Assembly (NCBI GenBank): GCA_018823745.1
Contig: JAHJHR010000017.1
Location: forward strand, 620,001-684,000
Origin: Alphaproteobacteria bacterium
Lineage (GTDB): Bacteria > Pseudomonadota > Alphaproteobacteria > Oceanibaculales > Oceanibaculaceae
DNA: 64,000 nt
Direction: 5' to 3'
Part shown: positions 8,589 through 15,963 of the stretch, in pieces
Layout: each line of letters begins with the position of its first letter
Position numbering within the stretch: the stretch's first letter is position 1
Notes under the pieces: model-generated
The model's input: only the letters and a program-made list of their open reading frames with translations
What the model was told of the DNA's origin: nothing
Database searches by the model: none
Made by a program: the position numbers and the translations under genes

Positions 8589-11293
8589 AAGGCGGCGTCG
8601 ATATCGGCAGTGGTCAGCTGGCTGATGCCGAGGAAGGTAAGGGTCGCGCCCGCCACCTCGATGACGATTCCGGTCCCGGTCACAATCTGCAGGGCGATGG
8701 CGGCTTCCAGCTCCGCCAGGGTGGCGCTCTCCACCGCCAGACGGTCCGCGCCTTGCTCGAAATCGAGGATGGTCGGTGTCAGCACAGCACCGGGGAAGGC
8801 CGGGTCGAAGCCTTTCAGCACGAACAGATCGGCGCCTGCCCCGCCTTCCAGCGTGTCATTGCCCTGGCCGGAATAGAGCGCATCATCGCCGGCTCCGCCT
8901 GAGATGCTGTCATGGCCCTTGCCGCCACGGATGGTGTCGTTGCCGGCCCCGCCGATGATGGTGTCGCTGCCGCGATTGCCCTGCGCCCAGTTGTTGCCGC
9001 CGCCGGTCAAATCGATGAAATCATTGCCCTCATTGCCGGTCAGGATGTCGTTGCCGGCGCTGCCGGTGATGGTGTCGTTGCCGATATTGCCCGAAAGGAT
9101 GTCGTTGCCGCCGGTGCCGGTCAGGCGGATCGGCGTCGGCTGGCCATGGATGAGCACGATATCGGGGTCGGGCACGGGGGTCGGGGCTACCGGGGGCACG
9201 CTTTGGGTCGTCAGCACGACATCATTGCCGTCACCACCGGTATAGCTGACCGTGAAGCTGTAGCCGCTGGCCGTGACTGTGTCGCCTTCCGCCAGCCCGT
9301 TGAAAGTGCCGGTGATGGCATCCGTATCATCATTGGCGATGATGATAATGCTGTTACCGAGGCTGAAACTGCCGCCGATATCCAGCGCCAGCGTGGCGCC
9401 GCCGAGATCGACCGTGCCGGTGACATCGATCTGGTCATACTGGGTCCCGGCGGTGGTGCCATCCAGTTCGAAGCTGGCGGTGCCGCCCGCATTCAGCGCC
9501 AGGTCGCCGGTCTTCAGAATACCGGGGCTGGTGCCTGCCGCGATGGTGCCGCCGCTCTGTACGGTGACAGCGCCCACCGTGCCGGTGCCGCCCAGCGTAC
9601 CGCCCGACGCCACGGTAACCGTGGAAGCGCCGGCCAGCGATCCCGTTACCGCCAGCGTACCGGCCGAGATCATCGTCGTACCGGTATAGCTGTTGGCGCC
9701 GCTCAGCGTCAGCGTGCCCGTACCGGCCTTGGCGATGCCGCCGCTGCCCGAAATGACGCCGCTGAAGCTGGTGGCGCCGGTCCCGCCGGTGGTCAGGCTT
9801 CCCGCCCCCAGCGAGACGCTGCCCGCGCCCGACAGGGCGCCGATGGTCTCCGTCGTGCCGTCCAGATCCAGCACGGCGCCGGTGGCGATTGTGACCGCGC
9901 CGCCATTGGCCAGGGCGGTGCCGCCCGACAGCTTCAGCGTGCCGGCCGACACCGTGGTTCCGCCGGTATAGCTGTTGGCGCCGCTCAGCGTCAGGACGCC
10001 CGCCCCGGTCTTCTCCAGCGCGCCGGTGCCGGTAATGACATTGGCCAGGGTGATGGTGATGGCGCTCGACAGTTCCAGCGCACCGGCAAGGCCGATAGTG
10101 CCGGTGATGCTGGAGCCGGTCTCCAGCGTCAGTTTGTTGGTGCCGCCTGTGAAGTCGATGGCATTGGCACGCGTCGCGCCGTCCCCGCCCAGCCCGCCGG
10201 CAATGGTGCCGCTGTTGGTGATGGTCAGGCCGCTGCCGGTGATGCCGACCCCGCCCGCGCCATGGGCGCCGGCCTTGCCGAGCGTTGCAGAATAACCGAG
10301 ACCGCCATCAACGGGACCAGCGCCCCCCGCGCCGCCGACGCCGCCTTCGATCGTGCCGGAATTGGTGATGATGGCCGATGCCCCGGTCCCGAGGCTGATA
10401 CCGGCACCGCCGGTACCGCCATTGCCGCCATCGCCTTCCCGGAACAGCGTACCCCCGCCAGCACCGCCGGCACCGCCGCGAAGCGTGCCGGCAATCTCGA
10501 AAACGCCCGAACCGGCGGCTGCGATGGCGGCACCCGCCGCACCGGTGCCGCCAACGCCGCCATCCTCGAACAAGGGCGCGATCACCTGGGGGAACGGTCC
10601 CGTAAAGCCCAGGCCCGACATCGGGGTGCCAATATTGTTCGCCAAGGTGATGGTCTCGATGACCGTCGTGCCCTGGCTGATGGTCAGCGTGTCGTTGGTA
10701 CCGGTGGTGGTGGCGCTGACCGAGATGGTCGGGATATGGGCCGCAATCGCGGCGGCAAGGGACGCAAGAGTTTCACCATTCAAGTCAAACGAGGAAACCG
10801 GGTGGAAAAAGCCAAGCCTCACGATTATTTGGTCGGTGAGGGCAAAGCCCTGACCGCCCAGATCCAGGTTACCATTAATGCCCAGCGGGGTGCTTGTGAC
10901 GCTCTGCGCATCCCCGGCAACCAGCGCGCGCCCCGCCCCGCCGGTGCCGCCGGTAACGGTGCTGCCCGTGCCGATGGCGAGCGTCGCCCCGGCCCCGGCA
11001 AGGGCCGCCGATGCGGTGCCCACGCTGCCAGTATCGCCAATGGTGCCGCTATATCCGGTCGCCGCGGCCCCCACGCCGCCGGTAAGGCTGCCGGCCGTAC
11101 CGCCATCGCCGATACGCAGCGCGCCGCCCGACAGGGTGAAGCCGGCGGCATCGACGGTCATGGTGGTGGTGACGGCCTGCAGATCGTCCGTCGCCAGCGT
11201 GATATTGGCGGTGAAAATAATGCTGTCGCCATTCTGCTGGGCAGCCAGCGCCGTGCGCAGCTCTACCTCGGTCGCGACATTATAGGTGGCCAT
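8579..11293 (-). CDS. Secreted PATR/RTX repeat protein (adhesin-like), copy 2
   Basis: 904 residues from ATG 11293 (GGGAG 9 bp upstream; a GTG at 11317 is possible but less likely, since the conserved upstream element then sits off register). Layout follows copy 1: a different N-terminus with right-handed beta-helix character (ELRTALAAQQNGDSIIFTANITL), an IN-motif-like stretch, a GGxGGxG region, PATR units, a proline linker, RTX nonapeptides and the FYA terminus. It has about 80 extra residues holding a second PATR unit (LSGANSYTGGTTVSAGTLKLSGG). No signal peptide or beta-barrel, so type I secretion is expected with apparatus encoded elsewhere. Adhesion or matrix function is inferred. Confidence 0.8.
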   Translation of the reverse strand: MATYNVATEVELRTALAAQQNGDSIIFTANITLATDDLQAVTTTMTVDAAGFTLSGGALRIGDGGTAGSLTGGVGAAATGYSGTIGDTGSVGTASAALAGAGATLAIGTGSTVTGGTGGAGRALVAGDAQSVTSTPLGINGNLDLGGQGFALTDQIIVRLGFFHPVSSFDLNGETLASLAAAIAAHIPTISVSATTTGTNDTLTISQGTTVIETITLANNIGTPMSGLGFTGPFPQVIAPLFEDGGVGGTGAAGAAIAAAGSGVFEIAGTLRGGAGGAGGGTLFREGDGGNGGTGGAGISLGTGASAIITNSGTIEGGVGGAGGAGPVDGGLGYSATLGKAGAHGAGGVGITGSGLTITNSGTIAGGLGGDGATRANAIDFTGGTNKLTLETGSSITGTIGLAGALELSSAITITLANVITGTGALEKTGAGVLTLSGANSYTGGTTVSAGTLKLSGGTALANGGAVTIATGAVLDLDGTTETIGALSGAGSVSLGAGSLTTGGTGATSFSGVISGSGGIAKAGTGTLTLSGANSYTGTTMISAGTLAVTGSLAGASTVTVASGGTLGGTGTVGAVTVQSGGTIAAGTSPGILKTGDLALNAGGTASFELDGTTAGTQYDQIDVTGTVDLGGATLALDIGGSFSLGNSIIIIANDDTDAITGTFNGLAEGDTVTASGYSFTVSYTGGDGNDVVLTTQSVPPVAPTPVPDPDIVLIHGQPTPIRLTGTGGNDILSGNIGNDTITGSAGNDILTGNEGNDFIDLTGGGNNWAQGNRGSDTIIGGAGNDTIRGGKGHDSISGGAGDDALYSGQGNDTLEGGAGADLFVLKGFDPAFPGAVLTPTILDFEQGADRLAVESATLAELEAAIALQIVTGTGIVIEVAGATLTFLGISQLTTADIDAAFYA

Positions 11294-11369
11294 GATCCGC
11301 GTCTCCCAGGCATCCACAGTTCAGTTCATGGCGCGGATTAGCGTAGAGTTTGCAGGAGAATAAAAGCCT

Positions 11370-11396
11370 ACTTCCAAAAAAGACAAAATTACCAAT
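11370..11396 (-). promoter_or_regulatory. Conserved upstream element of adhesin copy 2
   Basis: Matches 3005-3031 at 25 of 27 bases, including the identical first 19. It sits 77 bp before the adhesin start. On the adhesin strand it reads as ATTGG ... TTTTTTGGAAGT. Confidence 0.55.
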
Positions 11397-11563
11397 TCAT
11401 AAAATTAATCTTATATTAAATCCCGCATATTATTGGACCGTTTTATTAAGGCCTGACACCATATAGAATCATTATGCTTTTAGAGAATATTACAAAAAAT
11501 TTATATACTCAGAAAAGATAGCCTGATTATTTTACTTGAAATCATTCTCATGAATGCGATCCT

Positions 11564-11587
11564 CCAATTTCCAAAATTGGAAATTGG
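11564..11587. promoter_or_regulatory. 24-bp near-perfect palindrome before regulator
   Basis: CCAATTTCC, then AAAATT, then GGAAATTGG: arms of nine bases that are exact reverse complements, with a core TTCCAA-AA-TTGGAA. It lies 38 bp before the regulator ATG and overlaps GGAAATTGGAAA (11579-11590), which is repeated before the regulator remnant. It is a strong candidate autoregulatory operator. Confidence 0.6.
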
Positions 11588-11625
11588 AAACGTGTCCGCC
11601 TCTGCCTTTTGGCCACAAGGTGCCG

Positions 11626-12576
11626 ATGAGTATTGATTTTCGACAGAAGCTTCGTCTGGTTCAGATCGTCACCGGATGCGCAACGCAGAAGGAGATGTAT
11701 GCCCGCTTCAAGGCGCTGAACCCGCAGACCGGCTATGACCCGCAACGCGCCTATAAATGGCTGCAGGGCCGCTCCAGCCCGCGCGATGCCGGCATCTACG
11801 AGGATATCGCCCGACTGCTCGACCTGCCGGCAACCGGGGAGGCTGTCCGCACCTGCAGCTTCGCCGAGTTCCGCGCCATGATCGAGGCCCGGCGCGGCGC
11901 GCTGGCCGAGGAACCGGTTCAAGCGACAGCCCTTGGCCCCGCGGGCTGGACGGTGCAGCCCGCCCCCCCTCCGGCCCCATCCCCGACGACACCTCCGCCG
12001 GCTTATCTGGCCGGCCGTTACCTGGCGATCTCCCGGGCCTGGGCGCCCAGCCGGCGCGGCTGGCTTGTGGTCGGCATACTGACCATATCGCCCGATACCG
12101 GAACCGGGATGACACTGCGCTATGAGGAAAACCTGCCGGATGGCTTGCTGGTCATGACCGGCGCCCTGCAGCGGATCGGGCGCAATGTGCTGGCGCTGGC
12201 GATCAATGCCGAGGATGAGATGTTCATCAGCTTCAGCCTGCAGATACCGCCCGCCCCGGCGCTGGCCCTGTTCGGCATCTTCAACGGCGCGGCGAGCCAC
12301 GATCTGGACATGCGGCCCACCGCGTCGCGCATCCTGTGCCTGCGGGCCGACCCGGTGACGCCCGAGGCGCTGATGGAGTTGAGCGGCTATATCCCGAACG
12401 AGCCGGAAATCGTACGTCAGACCCTGCTGGCCATTGGCATTTCCGGGACACGGGTCGCCCCGCTCAGCGATAAATTGCGGGATTACCTGAATGCGGATGG
12501 CGGGCTGGTCGACACGCCCTCCTCCCTTATCGCACCGCTGATCGAGGGGCTTTACGACATGCCCCGGACGGAATAG
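11626..12576 (+). CDS. Module regulator with N-terminal HTH-like domain, unknown family
   Basis: 316 residues from ATG 11626 (AAGGTG upstream; homology with the decayed copy begins here, and earlier starts would place the palindrome inside the gene). Residues 1-75 (FRQKLRLVQIVTGCATQKEMYARF ... YDPQRAYKWLQGRSSPRD ... YEDIARLLDL) resemble a Cro/CI-like or phage-type helix-turn-helix. A proline-rich linker follows at ~105-125. The C-terminal ~190 residues (AGRYLAISRAWAPSRRGWLVVGIL onward) look like an alpha/beta sensor domain of no family I recognise. Divergent from the adhesin and next to a palindrome, it probably controls the adhesin and itself. Confidence 0.65.
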   Translation: MSIDFRQKLRLVQIVTGCATQKEMYARFKALNPQTGYDPQRAYKWLQGRSSPRDAGIYEDIARLLDLPATGEAVRTCSFAEFRAMIEARRGALAEEPVQATALGPAGWTVQPAPPPAPSPTTPPPAYLAGRYLAISRAWAPSRRGWLVVGILTISPDTGTGMTLRYEENLPDGLLVMTGALQRIGRNVLALAINAEDEMFISFSLQIPPAPALALFGIFNGAASHDLDMRPTASRILCLRADPVTPEALMELSGYIPNEPEIVRQTLLAIGISGTRVAPLSDKLRDYLNADGGLVDTPSSLIAPLIEGLYDMPRTE

Positions 12577-12592
12577 GGCATCCGGCTGGTCC

Positions 12593-13852
12593 CTACGGGC
12601 GTGCTGCGCCCGGCCGCAGGGAATCACCGCCAAACGCGCCGCCGAAGGGCGATGGATTGCCCGATGGGTTATTGGGGGCCGAACCGCCGCTGCTTGCCGG
12701 CGGCGGGAGTGTCTCGCTGCCCGGTCGCAGCCCGCCACCGAAGGCGCCGCCGAAGGGCGAGGGGTTACCTGATGCTGCCCCGCCGGAGCTGGCCGGTGCG
12801 GATGCCGGTGCGGGCGGCGGCAGCGCGCGACGCTGCTGCTCCAGCAATTGTTCCTGCAGCAGCCGCTTCTGCAGGGTGATCTCCGCCACGCAGGCCGTCG
12901 AATCGTGGCGGCTGCCTTGCCAGACTAGGCCGGCGGCCAGCAACACCAGCACCGCCGCCACCCCCGCCGGATGGGTCAGCGCGCGCGACACCGGATTGGC
13001 GTAGAGCCGCGATATATGCGGCCGGCCGGTGCGCAGCAGCTGCTGCCGGCGGGTATGGGCTTCATGCACCATGGCGCCGATCAGGGTCAGGCCGATGATG
13101 ATGACTGCCAGCGCCGAGAGCGAGGGATCGGTGCCGTGCCGTACCTTCGAGGCCAGCGCCGTGGTGAAGGTGTTGTCCGACAGGATGGTGAAGACCGTCG
13201 TGTTGTAATTCTCGAAGGAGGCCAGCAGGACCAGAAAAGCCGCCGAGCCGATGGCCGGCTTCAGGAAGGGCAGCATGATCCGGCGGAAGGCCTGGCCCGG
13301 CGTGGCGCCCAGGTCCAGCGCGGCCTCGGTCAGCGTGGCATCGAAGCGTTGCAGCCGCGCCATGAAGATCAGCATCGCATAGGCCGAAATGAAGGTCGCC
13401 TGCCCCAGCAGCGTCAGGAAGGAGCCGTTATAGAAGCCGGTGCCGTAATCGATGCCCAGTGTCCGCGCCATGCCGCCCCAGAACACGATGGTCGAGATAC
13501 CGAGCACCACGCCGGGAATCAGGATCGGCGTGATCAGCACGGCATAGAGGGCCGAGCGCAGGCGCGGGCCGATCTCGCTGAGCGCCAAGGCGCCGGCCAG
13601 CCCGACCGGCAGCGATACCAGCACCACGCCGATGCCGATGGCCACGCTGGTGACCAGCCCGGACATCAGCCGCTGGTTATCCACCAGGACGGCAAACCAG
13701 TCGGTGGTGAAGCATTCCCAGGGCGTAACCCGCGGAAAGGCGGAGGAGTTGAAGGCCGTGATCATCATGATGATCAACGGTCCGAACAGGAAGCCGAAGA
13801 ACAGCAGGGAGAACCCCGCCGCGAAGGCGCCGCCGCCGGTGATGCGCCTCAT
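12593..13852 (-). CDS. Spermidine/putrescine-type ABC permease (PotC-like) with long C-terminal tail
   Basis: 419 residues from ATG 13852 (ATGA overlap with the upstream permease stop). Residues 1-265 are a normal inner-membrane permease with six membrane segments and the EAA loop (EAALDLGATPGQAFRRIMLPFLKP, ~177-200). Unusually, residues 266-419 add a seventh hydrophobic segment (~297-310), a Gln/Leu-rich helix (~325-342), and a Pro/Gly-rich tail with two copies of SGNPSPFGGAFGG (361-373 and 397-409). PotC proteins normally end near residue 265-280. The tail is in frame with no stop before 12593 and may reach the periplasm; its function is unknown. Confidence 0.82.
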   Translation of the reverse strand: MRRITGGGAFAAGFSLLFFGFLFGPLIIMMITAFNSSAFPRVTPWECFTTDWFAVLVDNQRLMSGLVTSVAIGIGVVLVSLPVGLAGALALSEIGPRLRSALYAVLITPILIPGVVLGISTIVFWGGMARTLGIDYGTGFYNGSFLTLLGQATFISAYAMLIFMARLQRFDATLTEAALDLGATPGQAFRRIMLPFLKPAIGSAAFLVLLASFENYNTTVFTILSDNTFTTALASKVRHGTDPSLSALAVIIIGLTLIGAMVHEAHTRRQQLLRTGRPHISRLYANPVSRALTHPAGVAAVLVLLAAGLVWQGSRHDSTACVAEITLQKRLLQEQLLEQQRRALPPPAPASAPASSGGAASGNPSPFGGAFGGGLRPGSETLPPPASSGGSAPNNPSGNPSPFGGAFGGDSLRPGAARP

Positions 13853-14775
13853 CGCCCGATCGCCCCGATGGAGACCTTGAAGACCCGCATCGTCATCAGC
13901 ACGAAGCCGATGCACACACCCAGCAGGATCGTGGCATAGGCAGCCCCGCGCGGCCAGTCGCCGGCCTCGTTGAACCATTGGTAGATGATCTGGGTGAACC
14001 ACAGATTGGACGGGCCACCCAGGATCTGAGGCGCTGCCAGCGCGCCGGCCGTCAGCATGAATACCATGGTGGCACCGGAGACGATGCCGGGCTTGGCGAC
14101 CGGCAGCACGACGCGCCAATGCACCCGCCACCAGCTGGCCCCCATGTCGCGGGCCGCCTCGATCTGGTTCCGGTCCAGCGCCTCGACGGCGTTATAGATC
14201 GGGAAAACCATCAGCAGAATATAGGCGTAGGTCAGGCCGGCATAGAGCGCCACATCGGCGCGGATGAAGTCTATCGGCGCGTCCCACAGCCCCATCCCCA
14301 TGCCGATGCCGTTGATCAGCCCCGTCGCCCCGAACATGACGCGGAAGGCGAAGGCGCGCAGGATCTCGTTCACCCAGAACGGCACGATCAGGCCGATGAC
14401 CATCAGCCGCACCGCCATGCCTTTCGCCGAATGGGCGAGGATATAGGCAATGGGGTAACACAGCGCGATGTCGATCAGCGTCACAGCCAGGGCGGCGATC
14501 ACCGTGCGCAGCAGCACGCCGATATCCAGCATGTTCAGCCCGTCGCCCCGCCCGAACAGGAAATAGCGGTAGTTTTCGAGGGTATAGACGTCCCGGGGGC
14601 CGCCGATCTCCGGTGGCGGCAGATTGTACCGGAAGGAGTAATCCAGCATCGCCACCTGCGGCAGCACGATCAGCACCAGCACCCACAGGAACACCGCGAC
14701 ACCGACAAAGCTGGCCACCCCCAGTCCATGCCGGCCGGCCAGATTGGCGAAGATGAGGCGCACGGTCCGGATCAT
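13849..14775 (-). CDS. Spermidine/putrescine-type ABC permease (PotB-like)
   Basis: 308 residues, six predicted membrane segments, EAA loop EAARDMGASWWRVHWRVVLPVAKPGI. It overlaps the ATPase stop by 4 bp at its start and the second permease by 4 bp at its end, so the operon is tightly coupled. It forms the inner-membrane channel with the 13852 permease. Polyamine or a related amine is the likely substrate, from family and neighbours. Confidence 0.88.
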   Translation of the reverse strand: MIRTVRLIFANLAGRHGLGVASFVGVAVFLWVLVLIVLPQVAMLDYSFRYNLPPPEIGGPRDVYTLENYRYFLFGRGDGLNMLDIGVLLRTVIAALAVTLIDIALCYPIAYILAHSAKGMAVRLMVIGLIVPFWVNEILRAFAFRVMFGATGLINGIGMGMGLWDAPIDFIRADVALYAGLTYAYILLMVFPIYNAVEALDRNQIEAARDMGASWWRVHWRVVLPVAKPGIVSGATMVFMLTAGALAAPQILGGPSNLWFTQIIYQWFNEAGDWPRGAAYATILLGVCIGFVLMTMRVFKVSIGAIGR

Positions 14776-15860
14776 GCGCCTTCTTTCGGCAGGACCAGCG
14801 CGAAGGCCGGGTCGAAGGCGACATCGAGGGCATTGTCGGCACCGGGGGTAACGGCCTGCATCCCGTCATTCACCAGGCTGACGCGCAAGGCGCACTCCCC
14901 AGCCATCAGGAATAGATGCCGCACGCAGCCCTCGAATTCCTCCGTCAGGTAGCGCGCCTGGATGCGGTTCTCACCGGTCGCCGCACTGGCGAGGCGCAGC
15001 CGTTCCGGGCGGATGAACACCACGCACTCGTCGCCTGGCTTATAGACGCGGCCACCGCCAGCCCGGCCCGACAGCCGGCCGAGGGGCGTATCGAGATGGG
15101 CGATCTGCCCGTCCTGGCCGATGACGGTGCCGGCAATCCGGTTCATCTCGCCCACGAAAGAGGCGACGAAGGCGGTTCTCGGCCGCTCATAAATCGATTC
15201 CGGGTCGCCGATCTGCTCGATCACCCCTTCATTCATGACGGCGACGCGGTCCGACATGGCCAGCGCCTCGCCCTGGTCATGGGTGATGTAGATGAAGGTC
15301 AGGCCGACACGCTGCTGGATGCTGCGCAGCTCGGTGCGCATATGCTGGCGCAGTTTCAGATCCAGCGCCGAGAGCGGCTCGTCGAGCAGCAATATATCCG
15401 GCTCGGCCGCCAATGCGCGGGCAATGGCGACGCGCTGGCGCTGCCCGCCGGAGAGTTCATGCACCTTCTTGTCGCCCGTCCCGGTCAGGGCGATCAGTTC
15501 CAGCAGCTCATCGGCACGGCGACGCCTGTCCTTGCGGCCGATGCCGCGCACCTCCAGCGGGAAGGCGATGTTCTCGGCCACGCTCATCAGCGGGAAAAGC
15601 GCCAGATTCTGGAAGATCAGCGCGGTGGGGCGCTTGTTCGGCCCGACATTGCGCATGTCCCTGCCGCCGATCAGCACGCGGCCCTCGGTCGGATCGACAA
15701 AGCCGGAAATGCAGCGCAACAGCGTGGTCTTGCCGCAGCCGGACGGCCCGAGAAAGGAGAAGAACTCCCCGCCCTTGATGGTCAGGCTGGCATTGTCCAC
15801 CGCCGTATAGGAACCGAACCGAATGCTGACGTGATCGAGCAGGATATCCTTACTGGTCAT
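14772..15860 (-). CDS. Spermidine/putrescine-type ABC importer ATPase (PotA-like)
   Basis: 362 residues. Walker A GPSGCGKTT (~39-47), signature LSGGQRQRVAIARALA, Walker B ILLLDEPLSALD, switch His in YITHDQGEA, and a C-terminal TOBE-type domain (~280-360). It energises the permease pair encoded just downstream. The gene follows the binding-protein gene with a ~100-bp gap holding a stable hairpin. Confidence 0.92.
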   Translation of the reverse strand: MTSKDILLDHVSIRFGSYTAVDNASLTIKGGEFFSFLGPSGCGKTTLLRCISGFVDPTEGRVLIGGRDMRNVGPNKRPTALIFQNLALFPLMSVAENIAFPLEVRGIGRKDRRRRADELLELIALTGTGDKKVHELSGGQRQRVAIARALAAEPDILLLDEPLSALDLKLRQHMRTELRSIQQRVGLTFIYITHDQGEALAMSDRVAVMNEGVIEQIGDPESIYERPRTAFVASFVGEMNRIAGTVIGQDGQIAHLDTPLGRLSGRAGGGRVYKPGDECVVFIRPERLRLASAATGENRIQARYLTEEFEGCVRHLFLMAGECALRVSLVNDGMQAVTPGADNALDVAFDPAFALVLPKEGA

Positions 15861-15912
15861 TGAACGCCTTTATCCGGTGCCAGGGGGGGCAGTGATTGGC
15901 AATGATAGGGAG

Positions 15913-15938
15913 GCGATGCGGCCGGTCTGCCGCATCGC
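15913..15938 (-). other. Intercistronic hairpin between binding protein and ATPase genes
   Basis: GCGATGCGG (15913-15921) and CCGCATCGC (15930-15938) form a 9-bp perfect stem with an 8-base loop. No T-run follows on the minus strand, so an mRNA-stabilising or processing hairpin that raises binding-protein yield fits better than a full terminator. Confidence 0.6.
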
Positions 15939-15963
15939 CGCATATCGGTAACCGTCGGATAAA

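Larger units (their letters stand above)
11294..11625. promoter_or_regulatory. AT-rich divergent control region, adhesin copy 2 / regulator
   Basis: About 330 bp without a gene. Bases 11390-11560 are strikingly A+T-rich (for example TATTATTGG, TTATATACTC, GATTATTTTAC) in a G+C-rich genome. It contains the conserved adhesin upstream element (11370-11396) and a 24-bp near-palindrome before the regulator (11564-11587). This resembles horizontally acquired or nucleoid-protein-silenced promoter DNA (inference). Confidence 0.6.
8579..12576. repeat. Copy 2 of duplicated adhesin-regulator module
   Basis: Direct-repeat counterpart of 706-3656, with adhesin on minus, AT-rich divergent region and regulator on plus. 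Both genes are open here. Together the two copies bracket the glycosyltransferase and the arsenic operon (about 3.6-8.6 kb). Confidence 0.75.

Noticed and set aside
8912-11341. 809-codon open frame on the plus strand opposite adhesin copy 2 (and 682-2196 opposite copy 1)
   Set aside because: Its composition mirrors the glycine/threonine repeats of the adhesins; no domain, no ribosome-binding site. It results from repetitive G+C-rich codons with few stops.
12971-13939. Plus-strand frames of 200-300 codons opposite both ABC permease clusters (also 25698-26573)
   Set aside because: His/Gln/Asp-rich translations are typical antisense shadows of membrane-protein genes rich in Met, Leu and Ile codons.
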